Below, in pieces: positions 8,181-15,913 of a stretch of 36,163 nucleotides of DNA. The stretch spans positions 1-36,163 of the forward strand of contig CAZLHO010000028.1 of assembly GCA_964559455.1 (NCBI GenBank). Reading direction: 5' to 3'. A program made the position numbers and the translations under genes. The stretch comes from CAZLHO01 sp964559455 (GTDB taxonomy: Bacteria > Krumholzibacteriota > Krumholzibacteriia > LZORAL124-64-63). Within the stretch, counting starts at the first letter, position 1. Each line of letters opens with the position of its first letter. The notes below the pieces were generated by a model. It was not told the DNA's origin. It ran no database searches and saw only the letters and a list, made by a program, of their open reading frames with translations.

Positions 8181-9071
8181 ATGCCCCAAGCGAATCCCCC
8201 GCGCACGACCGTCCCGACCCTGACGATCGCGCTGGTCTTCCTGTGCGCCGCGCCCGTCGCCGCCCAGACCCTGGAGCTGACGCCGCCCCCGCCCGACGAA
8301 GCCCGCCTGAGCTTCGGCTTCCAGCACCCCAGCCTGGACGAATTCCGCGACGCCCTGGGCGCGACCAGCGGCGCCTACGAGCTCTCCTTCGCGGCGCCGA
8401 TCAACGAGCGTTTCGTGCTGCTCGCGCGGATCCCCTACAGCCGGACATCGCTGGACTTCGACGTGCCCGACTGGTGGGACGGTCCGCCGCCGCCGGAGCT
8501 GATGGATATCGACGGCAGCTCCCTGGGCAACGTCTTCCTCGGTCTGCAGAGCCGGCCGGCTCCCGGCGACCGTCGCACCTGGACGACCTTCGGCCTCTTC
8601 ATGCCCACCGGCGACGACGACATGGGCGCCTTCGCCGGGGTCGTCGCCGACCCCACGCGTCCCGAGCGCTTCTCGCCCGAGACGATGACCCTCTTCGGGG
8701 AGTACGCCTGGCGCCACGCCGCCCCCGGCCTGACGATGCAGGGCGCCGTGGGCCTGCAGCTGCAAATGGTGATGCTGGACGACTACGCCGGGGATCCCGG
8801 CGAGATGTTCCTGCACTACGGCCAGGCGGTGTCGTGGGGGACGGGCGACGCCCGCCTCATCGCCGAATTCAGCGGCCTGATGGTGGTCACCGAGCAGCCC
8901 GACGAGTTCGGGGACCGCTTCCTGAACAACATCGCCCTCGGCCTGGGCTGGCGCCTGGGCCGGCTGACGCCCACGGCCTACTACCGTTGGCCGCTGAACG
9001 AGAGTGTCCAGAACCTGGTGAACAGCGTCTTCGGCCTGCGCCTGGACTACGCCCTGCCCGGAGGGGGCTGA
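8181..9071 (+). CDS. Exported protein, probable outer-membrane beta-barrel (paralogue 2)
   Basis: A 296-aa protein with a signal peptide (hydrophobic stretch about residues 13-26, ending PVAAQ). It is followed by a short Pro-rich linker (LELTPPPPDE, compare LDLDPPPPVK in the first paralogue) and strand-rich sequence. Shared blocks and length with the gene at 7193 indicate tandem duplication followed by divergence. Differences cluster in the first third, where this copy has an extra PDWWDGPPPPELMDID segment. GGAGGAT 6 nt before ATG gives a strong ribosome site, and the CCCCGGAGGAT leader recurs before the LRR lipoprotein at 27312. It ends 10 nt from the convergent KtrA-like gene. An outer-membrane location is inferred; the cargo is unknown. 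Confidence 0.72.
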   Translation: MPQANPPRTTVPTLTIALVFLCAAPVAAQTLELTPPPPDEARLSFGFQHPSLDEFRDALGATSGAYELSFAAPINERFVLLARIPYSRTSLDFDVPDWWDGPPPPELMDIDGSSLGNVFLGLQSRPAPGDRRTWTTFGLFMPTGDDDMGAFAGVVADPTRPERFSPETMTLFGEYAWRHAAPGLTMQGAVGLQLQMVMLDDYAGDPGEMFLHYGQAVSWGTGDARLIAEFSGLMVVTEQPDEFGDRFLNNIALGLGWRLGRLTPTAYYRWPLNESVQNLVNSVFGLRLDYALPGGG

Positions 9072-9081
9072 GGCCGCCGCC

Positions 9082-9738
9082 TCAGGCCGACTTGATCAGG
9101 GCGTCCAGGTCGCCCCGCTTGCCCATCACGACCATCACGTGCTCGTCGCTCAGCCGCGTGCCCGCATCGGGAAGGCGCGTGATCCCGCCCGGCGCGCTCG
9201 TCTTCAGGGCCAGCACCTGGCAGCGGTAGCGGGCCCGGAAATCGAGCTCGGCCAGGGTCTTCCCGAGCAGCCCCGCGGGGGGCACGATCTCCGCCACCGC
9301 GAAATCGGAGCCCAGGTCCATGTACCGGACGATGCTGGCGTGCCCCAGGGTGTAGGCCAGCCGCACCCCGGAATCCCTCTCCGGGAAGACGACGTCGTCC
9401 ACCCCGAGCAGCTTCAGCACGCGCACGTGATCCTCGCTCAGGGCCTTGGCCACGACGTGCTTCGCGCCCAGCTCCTTCAGGTGCATGGCCGTGATCACCG
9501 AGGCCTCCAGGTGCTCGCCCAGGCTCAGGACGACGGCGTCCGACTCGATCACGCCCAGCTCCTGCAGGACCTCCTTGTCGGTGGCGTCGGCGATCACCGC
9601 CTTGCTCACCTCGTCGGCCACCCGGCCCACGGCCGCCTCGTCCTGGTCGACGGCCAGGACCTCGCAGCCCAGTTCGTTCAGGGTGCGCGCCAGGTGGAGC
9701 CCGAAACTGCTCAGGCCGATGACTGCGATCCTCTTCAT
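9082..9738 (-). CDS. ktrA: Potassium uptake regulatory subunit, KtrA/TrkA family
   Basis: A 218-aa cytoplasmic RCK protein that gates a K+ channel subunit in response to nucleotides. The N-terminal Rossmann half has VIGLSSFG (6-13), D31 after strand 2 (AVDQDE) and IADATD (49-54). The C-terminal half (about 140-218) is a RCK_C/TrkA_C domain (DFAVAEI..., LGKTLAELDFR). The usual GxGxxG motif reads G8-L-S10-S-F-G13, with Ser in place of the second Gly, so nucleotide preference could differ. GGGAGG five nt before ATG 9738 supports the start. It lies 37 nt downstream of the channel gene and is probably co-transcribed with it. Length is normal for single-domain KtrA. Confidence 0.9.
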   Translation of the reverse strand: MKRIAVIGLSSFGLHLARTLNELGCEVLAVDQDEAAVGRVADEVSKAVIADATDKEVLQELGVIESDAVVLSLGEHLEASVITAMHLKELGAKHVVAKALSEDHVRVLKLLGVDDVVFPERDSGVRLAYTLGHASIVRYMDLGSDFAVAEIVPPAGLLGKTLAELDFRARYRCQVLALKTSAPGGITRLPDAGTRLSDEHVMVVMGKRGDLDALIKSA

Positions 9739-9775
9739 CCTGGCCTCCCGGTTCCGGCCGGGCCGCCTTCGCGGC

Positions 9776-11164
9776 TCAGCCGATCATGAGTTCCTCTTCG
9801 GGATAACGGTACTCGGGCGCGTGGCGCCGCCGCGACATGCCCAGCACCAAGGTCAACGGACCCAGTCGCCCGATGAACATCACCAGCGTGATGATGAGCC
9901 TGCCGGCGACCGAGAGCTGCGGCGTGACGCCCGTCGACAGCCCCACCGTGCCGAAGGCCGAGACGCATTCGAAGGCCAGGTCCAGGAACTGGCCCCTGCT
10001 TTCCGGGTGGGGCACGGCGCCGACCTCGGTGATCTGCAGCAGCAGGGTGGCCAGCGCGACCAGGGTGACGGCGATGAAGAAGAGCGCCAGGGCCCGCTCC
10101 AGGTTCGAACGGCTCAGCGTGCGGCCGAAGAGGGAGGGGTGGCGCGCGCCCTTCAGCCGCGAGACGACGACGACCAGGATCACGCCCAGGGTCGTCACCT
10201 TCACGCCGCCGGCCATCGAACCGGGAGCGCCGCCGAAGAACATCAGGAAGATCAACATGAAGAGGCTGGCGTTCGACAGGCCGCCCACGTCCACGGTATT
10301 GAAGCCGGCCGTGCGCGCGGTCACGGACTGGAAGAGGGCGCGCAGCGCCGCGTCGGGCACGGCGATGCCGGCCAGGTTGCGGGGCCGTTCGAGCAGGAAG
10401 AAGGACAGCGCCCCGGCGACGATCAGCAGGGCCGAGATCAGCAGCACGATGCGCGTGTGGAAGCTGAGATGCCCGATGCGGCGGCCGTGGCGCCGGCGCA
10501 GGGCCGCGCCCAGGTCCGAGAGCACGAAGAAGCCGACGCCGCCGGCGACGATCAGGACCATGACCGCGATGTTCGTGACCGGGTCGCCGGCGAAGCGCTC
10601 CAGGCTGTCGGCGTAGAGCGAGAAGCCGGCGTTGCAGAAGGCCGAGACGCTGTGGAAGACGGCCGTCCACAGGGTCTCGCCCGGGGCCCCGGCCCCGCCC
10701 CAGCGCAGCCACAGCAGCAGCGCCCCGCCCGTCTCGAAGACGACCGTGAAAAGGATGGTCCGCCGCAGCATGGCTGAGATACGGTACTGGCCTCGGCGCA
10801 GGAACTTGCCCTGGACGGTCTCGCTCATCGTCAGCGAACTGCGCCGCCCGAGCAGCAGCAGCGCGAAGGCCGACACGGTCATGATGCCGATCCCGCCGAT
10901 CTGGATCAGGGCCAGCACCACGGCCTGTCCCAGGGGCGTCAGCCCGGCGCCGGTGTCGACGACGACCAGGCCCGTGACGCAGACGGCGCTCGTGGCGGTG
11001 AAGAGGGCGTCCACCGGACCCAGCGGATCGCCTTCGCTGCAGGCGGGCAGCATCAGCACCGCGGCGCCCGCCAGGATGGCCCCGGCGAAACCCAGCAGGG
11101 CGAAGCGGGCCGCGTTCGGTGGACGGCGGCGGCCGGATCGGGCGTCGGTGACGATCTGCGCCAT
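9776..11164 (-). CDS. ktrB: Potassium transporter membrane subunit, KtrB/TrkH family
   Basis: A 462-aa inner-membrane K+ channel-like transporter built from four M1-P-M2 units. The four pore loops are recognisable: TSAVCVTGL (58-66), SAFCNAGF (174-181), TARTAGFNT (282-290) and SAFGTVGLSTG (402-412), each with the filter Gly. The conserved Arg of the last M2 helix is present in MFIGRLGPL (R433). Its partner is the RCK protein encoded 37 nt downstream. I placed the start at ATG 11164; a GAGGAG lies about 12 nt upstream, a long spacing, so a slightly different start is possible. Translation from further upstream would add a low-complexity Arg/Gly tail. It is transcribed divergently from the MFS gene over a 113-bp gap. 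Confidence 0.9.
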   Translation of the reverse strand: MAQIVTDARSGRRRPPNAARFALLGFAGAILAGAAVLMLPACSEGDPLGPVDALFTATSAVCVTGLVVVDTGAGLTPLGQAVVLALIQIGGIGIMTVSAFALLLLGRRSSLTMSETVQGKFLRRGQYRISAMLRRTILFTVVFETGGALLLWLRWGGAGAPGETLWTAVFHSVSAFCNAGFSLYADSLERFAGDPVTNIAVMVLIVAGGVGFFVLSDLGAALRRRHGRRIGHLSFHTRIVLLISALLIVAGALSFFLLERPRNLAGIAVPDAALRALFQSVTARTAGFNTVDVGGLSNASLFMLIFLMFFGGAPGSMAGGVKVTTLGVILVVVVSRLKGARHPSLFGRTLSRSNLERALALFFIAVTLVALATLLLQITEVGAVPHPESRGQFLDLAFECVSAFGTVGLSTGVTPQLSVAGRLIITLVMFIGRLGPLTLVLGMSRRRHAPEYRYPEEELMIG

Positions 11165-11277
11165 GGCGAAAGCGGGCTCCTCTTCCCGGCGGGCCGGCCC
11201 GGCGCTCCGGCGACGGGCAACCCCGCCGCCGCCGCCCCGTAGTCCCGGCTGGTTCAGCGACCCCGGAAGGTTAAGGC

Positions 11278-12618
11278 ATGAATCCCGATACACTCAAGCG
11301 AATGACGGGACTCCGCCGCGGCGAGGCACGCGCCGTGCTGACGTCGGCGGCCTATTTCTTCTGCGTGCTCTGCGGCTACTACATGCTGCGGCCGCTGCGC
11401 GAGGAGATGGGCCTGGCCGGGGGCGTCGACAACCTGCCCTGGCTCTTCATGGCCACCTTGGGTGCGATGCTGCTGGCCACGCCCCTCTTCGGCGCCCTGG
11501 TCGACCGCTTCCCCCGCCGCGTCTTCATCCCGGCCGCCTACCGCTTCTTCGCCCTGAATCTGCTGATCTTCTACGCGCTGATGCACTGGCTGCCCGCGGG
11601 GGCCGAACGGCACCTGGGGCGCGTCTTCTACGTCTGGCTCAGCGTCTTCAACATGTTCGCCGTCTCGCTCTTCTGGGCCTTCATGGCCGACGGCTTCGGC
11701 CTGGAGCGCAGCAAGCGCCTCTTCGGCCTGATCGCGGTCGGCGGCACCCTGGGCGCAATCGCCGGCGCGGGCATGACCGCCGGGCTGGTCGGCGTCCTGG
11801 GCCGCGCCACCATGCTGTTGCCGGCTGCGGTGATGCTGGAAGCGGCGGTGCAATGCGTGCGCGCTCTCTGCCGGGAATTCGGCCTCGCCGGAACCACGGC
11901 GCGCCCCGCCGGCGAGAACGTCCCGACCGCCGCGCCCGAGGCCCGGCGGATGCGCGGCGGCGCGCTCAACGGCATCCGGCTGGCCTTCGGCTCGCCCTAC
12001 CTGCTGGCGATCTGCGGCTACCTCTTCCTCTACAGCCTGAGTTCGACCTTCCTCTACTTCGAGCAGGCCCACATCGTGGCCGCCGCGGTCGCGGAGCGCG
12101 CCGCCCGGGCGGCCCTCTTCGCGCGCATCGACCTCTGGGTCAACGTCCTGACCCTGGCGGTGCAGCTGGCCGCCACAGGAAGGGTGCTCTCGCGGCTGGG
12201 GGTGGGCCTGACGCTGGCCTCGCTGCCCGCGCTTTCGGCCCTGGGCTTCGGCGCCCTCGCGGCGGCCCCCACGCTGGCCGTGCTGGTCGTCTTCCAGGTC
12301 GTGCGGCGGGCCGCCAACTACGCCCTGATCCGCCCGGCGCGCGAGACGCTGTACACCATCGTGCCGCTGGAACACAAGTACAAGGCCAAGAGCTTCATCG
12401 ACACCTTCGTCTACCGCGGCGGCGACGCCCTGGGCGCCACCCTCTTCGGCGGGCTGACGGGACTGGGACTGGGGCTGGCCGGCGTGGCCGCCGCCGCCCT
12501 GCCCTTCGCCCTGGGCTGGGGCGCGCTGGGGCTCTGGCTGGGCGCGGCGCAGCGGCGGCGGGCGCGACATCCCGCCGCGACAGCCTTCACTCGTGACCCC
12601 GTGGACCGAAGCGTGTAG
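11278..12618 (+). CDS. MFS carrier related to NTP/NDP exchange (ATP/ADP) translocases
   Basis: A 446-aa inner-membrane protein with about 12 hydrophobic segments. The start (SAAYFFCVLCGYYMLRPLREEM) and the loop NYALIRPARETLYTIVP...KYKAKSFIDTFVYRGGDALGA are characteristic of the AAA/Npt-like branch of the major facilitator superfamily, often annotated in free-living bacteria as MFS transporter or NTP/NDP exchange transporter. In free-living hosts the cargo is not established, so nucleotide exchange should not be assumed. GGAAGG seven nt before ATG 11278 supports the start. The stop codon TAG (12616-12618) coincides with the proposed -10 of the next gene. Confidence 0.82.
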   Translation: MNPDTLKRMTGLRRGEARAVLTSAAYFFCVLCGYYMLRPLREEMGLAGGVDNLPWLFMATLGAMLLATPLFGALVDRFPRRVFIPAAYRFFALNLLIFYALMHWLPAGAERHLGRVFYVWLSVFNMFAVSLFWAFMADGFGLERSKRLFGLIAVGGTLGAIAGAGMTAGLVGVLGRATMLLPAAVMLEAAVQCVRALCREFGLAGTTARPAGENVPTAAPEARRMRGGALNGIRLAFGSPYLLAICGYLFLYSLSSTFLYFEQAHIVAAAVAERAARAALFARIDLWVNVLTLAVQLAATGRVLSRLGVGLTLASLPALSALGFGALAAAPTLAVLVVFQVVRRAANYALIRPARETLYTIVPLEHKYKAKSFIDTFVYRGGDALGATLFGGLTGLGLGLAGVAAAALPFALGWGALGLWLGAAQRRRARHPAATAFTRDPVDRSV

Positions 12619-12621
12619 GCT
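12593..12621 (+). promoter_or_regulatory. Sigma70-like promoter for the SDR epimerase
   Basis: GTGACC (12593-12598), a 17-nt spacer and TAGGCT (12616-12621). The -10 overlaps the stop codon of the preceding MFS gene. A start near 12628 would give a leader of about 35 nt before ATG 12663. Confidence 0.45.
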
Positions 12622-12662
12622 TCCTCCCCGGAACCTCGACACTCAACAACGGAGCGACGATC

Positions 12663-13778
12663 ATGACCTGCGACCGACGCGATTTCCTGCGACTCGCCGC
12701 CGCCGGCGGCGCCCTGATCGGCAGCGGCGCCCTTTGGACCGGCTGCGGGGACCGGAACGGCCCCCGTCGGCGGTTGCGCCTGCTCATCCTCGGCGGCACC
12801 GGCTTCCTGGGACCGCATACGGTCAAGGCGGCCCTGGCCAGGGGGCACCAGATGACCCTCTTCAACCGTGGGCGCACGAACCCGCACCTCTTCCCCGACC
12901 TCGAGAAGCTGCGCGGCGACCGCGACGGCGACCTGACGGCCCTGGAGGGCCGCGACTGGGACGCCGTGATCGACACCAGCGGCTACGTCCCGCGCATCGT
13001 CAAGATGTCGGCGGAGCTGCTGGCGCCCCACGTCCGCCAGTATGTCTTCATCTCCAGCATCTCGGTCTACGCGGCCTTCCCGATCGAGGGCATCGACGAG
13101 ACCAGCCCGGTGGGCACGCTGGAGGACGAGACGGTCGAGGAGATCACCGGCGGAAGCTACGGCCCCCTGAAGGCCCTCTGCGAGCAGGCGGCCGAGCGCG
13201 CCCTGCCGGGCCGCGCGACCAACATCCGCCCCGGGCTGATCGTGGGCGAGCAGGACCGCTCCGACCGCTTCACCTACTGGCCGGCGCGCATGGCCCGCGG
13301 GGGCGAGGTGCTGGCCCCCGGCGACGGCGGCGACTTCATCCAGTTCATCGACGTGCGCGATCTGGCCGAGTGGATCATCGCCTGCATCGAGAACGACGTG
13401 ACCGGCGTCTTCAACGCCACCTCGCCGCCGGCCACGCTGACCATGGGCGAGTTCCTGGAAACCTGCCGCCGCGTCTCCGGCTCCGACGCCACGCTGACCT
13501 GGGCCGACGCTGACTTCCTGGCCGAGCAGGAAGTGGAGCCGTGGAGCGATATGCCGGTGTGGGTGCCCGCGACGGGCGACGAGCCGGGATTCGGCCGGGT
13601 GAGCACCCGGCGGGCGCAGGAGAAGGGGTTGCGCTGCCGTCCCGTCAGCGAGACGGTGCGCGACACCCTGGAGTGGTTCGGAACCCTGCCCGAGGAAAGA
13701 CGCAACAAGCTGCGCGCGGGCCTCGATCCCGAGCGGGAGGCCGCCGTCCTCGCCGCCTGGCACGCGCTCAAGGGCTAG
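12663..13778 (+). CDS. NAD-dependent epimerase/dehydratase (SDR) with Tat signal
   Basis: A 371-aa extended short-chain dehydrogenase/reductase. The Rossmann glycine motif is GGTGFLG (44-50), and the catalytic pair Y166xxxK170 lies in SYGPLK. VFISSISVY (128-136) is the typical strand-5 serine region. Unusually, the protein begins with a twin-arginine signal (RRDFLRLAAAGG, residues 5-16) followed by TGC (26-28), which could act as a weak lipobox. It would thus be exported folded with its cofactor. The specific sugar or isoprenoid substrate cannot be told from sequence. CGGAG eight nt before ATG supports the start. A rho-independent terminator follows at 13806-13836, so it appears to be a single-gene transcript. 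Confidence 0.85.
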   Translation: MTCDRRDFLRLAAAGGALIGSGALWTGCGDRNGPRRRLRLLILGGTGFLGPHTVKAALARGHQMTLFNRGRTNPHLFPDLEKLRGDRDGDLTALEGRDWDAVIDTSGYVPRIVKMSAELLAPHVRQYVFISSISVYAAFPIEGIDETSPVGTLEDETVEEITGGSYGPLKALCEQAAERALPGRATNIRPGLIVGEQDRSDRFTYWPARMARGGEVLAPGDGGDFIQFIDVRDLAEWIIACIENDVTGVFNATSPPATLTMGEFLETCRRVSGSDATLTWADADFLAEQEVEPWSDMPVWVPATGDEPGFGRVSTRRAQEKGLRCRPVSETVRDTLEWFGTLPEERRNKLRAGLDPEREAAVLAAWHALKG

Positions 13779-13805
13779 CCGACTCTCCGGAATCGATCCC
13801 CGGAC

Positions 13806-13836
13806 GGGCCGCGCGCCGCCGCGCGGCCCTTCTTTT
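13806..13836 (+). terminator. Rho-independent terminator after the SDR gene
   Basis: A 10-bp perfect GC stem (13806-13815 with 13820-13829) with a 4-nt loop is followed by TTCTTTT (13830-13836). The tail touches the last base of the convergent universal-stress gene. Confidence 0.88.
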
Positions 13837-14306
13837 CAGCCCTCCGGGGCGGGGCGGACCGTCAGCACCGGGCACGACGCGTAGCGCACCACCTTCTCGG
13901 CCACCGAACCGAATACGAAACGGCGCCAGCCCGTGCGGCCATGCGTGGCGATGACGATCAGGTCCACGCCCTCGCGGTCGGCCAGGTCCAGCACCCCGCC
14001 GGCGGGATCGTCGTGCAGGACGTGGGTCGTCACCTTCAGATCCCCGGGCAGCCGCGACTGGCGGACTTCCGCCAGCATCTGCTCGGAGTGGGAGTCCATC
14101 TCCTTCTGGTACTCGGGAACGTTGAAGGTCGTCGTTGCGACCACCGTGCCTTCGGCGGGGGCGGGGAAGACGGGAACCGCGGGTGCCGCGTAGACCAGCA
14201 GGATCTCGGCGGAGTACTGGCCGGCCAGTTCGGCGGCCGCGGCCAGGGCCCGGTAGGACGGTTCGCTGAAGTCGGTCGGGCAGAGGATCTTGCGCAAGGG
14301 GAGCAT
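13836..14306 (-). CDS. Universal stress protein, UspA family
   Basis: A 156-aa cytoplasmic protein, the usual length for a single Usp domain. It opens with KILCPTDFSEPS, the conserved first strand and loop. Near the C terminus it carries the nucleotide-binding signature as A120-x2-G123-x9-G133-S134 (THGRTGWRRFVFGS), followed by AEKVVRYASCPVLTVR. The presence of the signature puts it with ATP-binding MJ0577-type members rather than the non-binding UspA type; Ala replaces the first Gly. GGAGG seven nt before ATG 14306 supports the start. The physiological trigger is unknown. Its promoter probably lies at 14411-14439. Confidence 0.93.
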   Translation of the reverse strand: MLPLRKILCPTDFSEPSYRALAAAAELAGQYSAEILLVYAAPAVPVFPAPAEGTVVATTTFNVPEYQKEMDSHSEQMLAEVRQSRLPGDLKVTTHVLHDDPAGGVLDLADREGVDLIVIATHGRTGWRRFVFGSVAEKVVRYASCPVLTVRPAPEG

Positions 14307-14410
14307 GGCGCTGCCTCCTCGGTCGGAGATCGAAGCGGGCGCGCCGTCCGGCGATCAGAGGGTTCGGCCGGCGCGGCCCGGCGTGGGAAGGCGTCGGGCC
14401 TCCCGCCGAT

Positions 14411-14439
14411 AATGTACCATCAAAAAACGACCCGGCCCA
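14411..14439 (-). promoter_or_regulatory. Possible extended -10 promoter for the universal stress gene
   Basis: On the minus strand TGG precedes TACATT (14416-14411), an extended -10 form (TGNTACATT). TGGGCC stands 17 nt upstream as a weak -35. This is within a short AT-rich patch that includes a run of six T just after the HD-domain stop. That T run might also belong to a weak terminator, but I find no convincing stem before it. Confidence 0.35.
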
Positions 14440-14442
14440 GCC

Positions 14443-15006
14443 TCAGAGCCCCAGCTCGTCGGCGACGCCGGTCAACGCCTGCAGCACGTGCTCGACGACC
14501 GCATCCGGCTCCAGGCCCAGGTCCTCGGCGCCCTCGCGGATCTCGTCGCGGTTGACCTTGGCCGCGAAGTCCTTCTTCTTCAGCTTCTTGCGCACGCTCT
14601 TGACCTTCACCTGGGCGATCTTCCGGTCGGGCTGGACCATGGCGCAGGCCATGCAGAAGCCGCTGAGCTCGTCCACGGCGAAGAGCCACTTCGCGCAGTC
14701 GTTCTCGCGCGGGACACCGGTGTACGAGGCGTGGGACAGGATCGTGCGCACGAATTCCTCGGGATAGCCGCGCTCGCGCAGAATGGCCGCCCCCTTCTCG
14801 GGATGGTCCGGAGCCTCCGGGTAGCGCTCGTAGTCGAAGTCGTGCAGGAGGCCGACCGCCCCCCAGTAGTCGACGTCGTTCCCGGTGCTTTCGGCGGCGG
14901 CGCGCATCGCGGCCTCGACCGCGTAGGCGTGGCGGCGCAGGGAATCCGTCGCAGTGAATTCGTGCAGCAGCGCCAGGGCGTTGTCGCGCCGGTAGAGCTC
15001 GTTCAT
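14443..15006 (-). CDS. HD-domain protein, putative phosphohydrolase
   Basis: A 187-aa protein with metal-binding HD-superfamily features. The first His is in LRRHAYAVEAAM (H26), the HD dyad is H55-D56 in GLLHDFDYERYP, and further His candidates are H68 (APDHPEKG) and H92 (ILSHASYTG). Proteins of this type are widely annotated as HDIG or HD-domain hydrolases and are not characterised biochemically. The C-terminal third has a Lys-rich patch (KVKSVRKKLKKKDF, 134-147). ATG 15006 overlaps the stop of the upstream YgjP-like gene in an ATGA tetranucleotide, so translation is coupled. AAAGGA lies 6 nt upstream. Nucleotide phosphohydrolase activity is an inference from the fold. Confidence 0.82.
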   Translation of the reverse strand: MNELYRRDNALALLHEFTATDSLRRHAYAVEAAMRAAAESTGNDVDYWGAVGLLHDFDYERYPEAPDHPEKGAAILRERGYPEEFVRTILSHASYTGVPRENDCAKWLFAVDELSGFCMACAMVQPDRKIAQVKVKSVRKKLKKKDFAAKVNRDEIREGAEDLGLEPDAVVEHVLQALTGVADELGL

Positions 15007-15764
15007 GCCACGTCCTTTCCGGGCGCGGCCGGGGCGGCCGCGTCGAGATGAAGAGTTTCCCCGTACTCGGCCAGCCAGGAACCGGCCCCGCGATGGCCCG
15101 GGCAGATGCGGTCGAGCAGCGCGTGGAAGCGCGGGCCGTGGTCCAGGTGCCGCAGGTGGCAGACCTCGTGGGCGACGACGGCGTCGATGACCGCGGGCGG
15201 GGCCATGACCAGGCGCCAGCAGAACGAGAGCGCGCCCCGAGAGGAACAGCTTCCCCAGCGCGTGGTCCGCTCCCCCACGACCAGTCGGCGCGGCGACGCG
15301 CCCGCCGCGGCGGCGAAGAAGGGTATGCGGCGGGCGAACTCCCGGCGCGCCAACCGCCGCAGCCAGCGTTCCAGGGCCGGCCGGGGATCCAGGATCGCGG
15401 ACGGAGGCAGCGACGCCGTCAACGCATCCGCGTCCAGTTCGAAGCGGGGCCTCGCCCCCGCCGCGAGGACGCGCAGCTCCAGCCTTCGCGCCCGGCCGAG
15501 CACGGGCACCGCGCTGCCCGCCGCCAGCAGGCGCCGCTCCGGACCGTCCCAGGCCTGGTGCCGATCCAGCTGCCGGACCAGCCACGCCGCATGGTCCGCC
15601 AGGGCCGTGTCGGCCTCGGCCTCGGCCCAGCGCCGCGGCAGAACGACCTCCAGCCCCCGGCGGCGGCTGACCTGCAGGATCAGGCGGCGAGCGCGGTCGC
15701 TGCGGCGCAGGGTGTACCTCGCGGCGCGGCCGGCGATCAACGCGACGCGGCGGCGAACGGTCAT
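15003..15764 (-). CDS. YgjP-like (DUF45) zinc metallopeptidase-like protein
   Basis: A 253-aa protein of the YgjP/DUF45 family. The diagnostic RWGSCSS block is at 169-175, and the zinc motif is HEVCHLRHLDH (H199, E200, H203, with H209 as probable third ligand), followed by PRFHALL. The N-terminal half contains the typical small-barrel strands (RRLILQVSRRRGLEVVLP). No signal peptide is seen, so it is cytoplasmic. Family members have the zinc-peptidase motif, but their substrates are largely unknown. AAGGAG lies 4 nt before ATG 15764. It is the first gene of a two-gene operon with the HD-domain protein, whose start codon overlaps this stop. A candidate promoter (TTCCCG, 17 nt, TATTTT) lies upstream on the minus strand around 15830-15860. 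Confidence 0.87.
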   Translation of the reverse strand: MTVRRRVALIAGRAARYTLRRSDRARRLILQVSRRRGLEVVLPRRWAEAEADTALADHAAWLVRQLDRHQAWDGPERRLLAAGSAVPVLGRARRLELRVLAAGARPRFELDADALTASLPPSAILDPRPALERWLRRLARREFARRIPFFAAAAGASPRRLVVGERTTRWGSCSSRGALSFCWRLVMAPPAVIDAVVAHEVCHLRHLDHGPRFHALLDRICPGHRGAGSWLAEYGETLHLDAAAPAAPGKDVA

Positions 15765-15878
15765 CGGGCTCCTTCCCCGGCGCCGGCCGGACCGGGATCC
15801 TCTCCCGTCCCGCGACGCCTGCGGCGAAAATACCACCCGGCGGCGGCGACGGGAAGCCCCGGCCCGCGACGGAATCCC

Positions 15879-15907
15879 TTGGCGAAGATGGCGACGGCTG
15901 CCACATT
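15879..15907 (+). promoter_or_regulatory. Promoter positioned for a leaderless transcript
   Basis: TTGGCG (15879-15884), a 17-nt spacer and CACATT (15902-15907). Transcription would start about 7 nt later, at or beside the ATG of the DMT transporter at 15914. No Shine-Dalgarno is visible before that ATG, which supports leaderless translation. Confidence 0.45.
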
Positions 15908-15913
15908 GCGCCC

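Noticed and set aside
14425..14442. Terminator after the HD-domain gene based on a run of six T
   Set aside because: No convincing stem precedes the T run; it is noted only with the nearby promoter.
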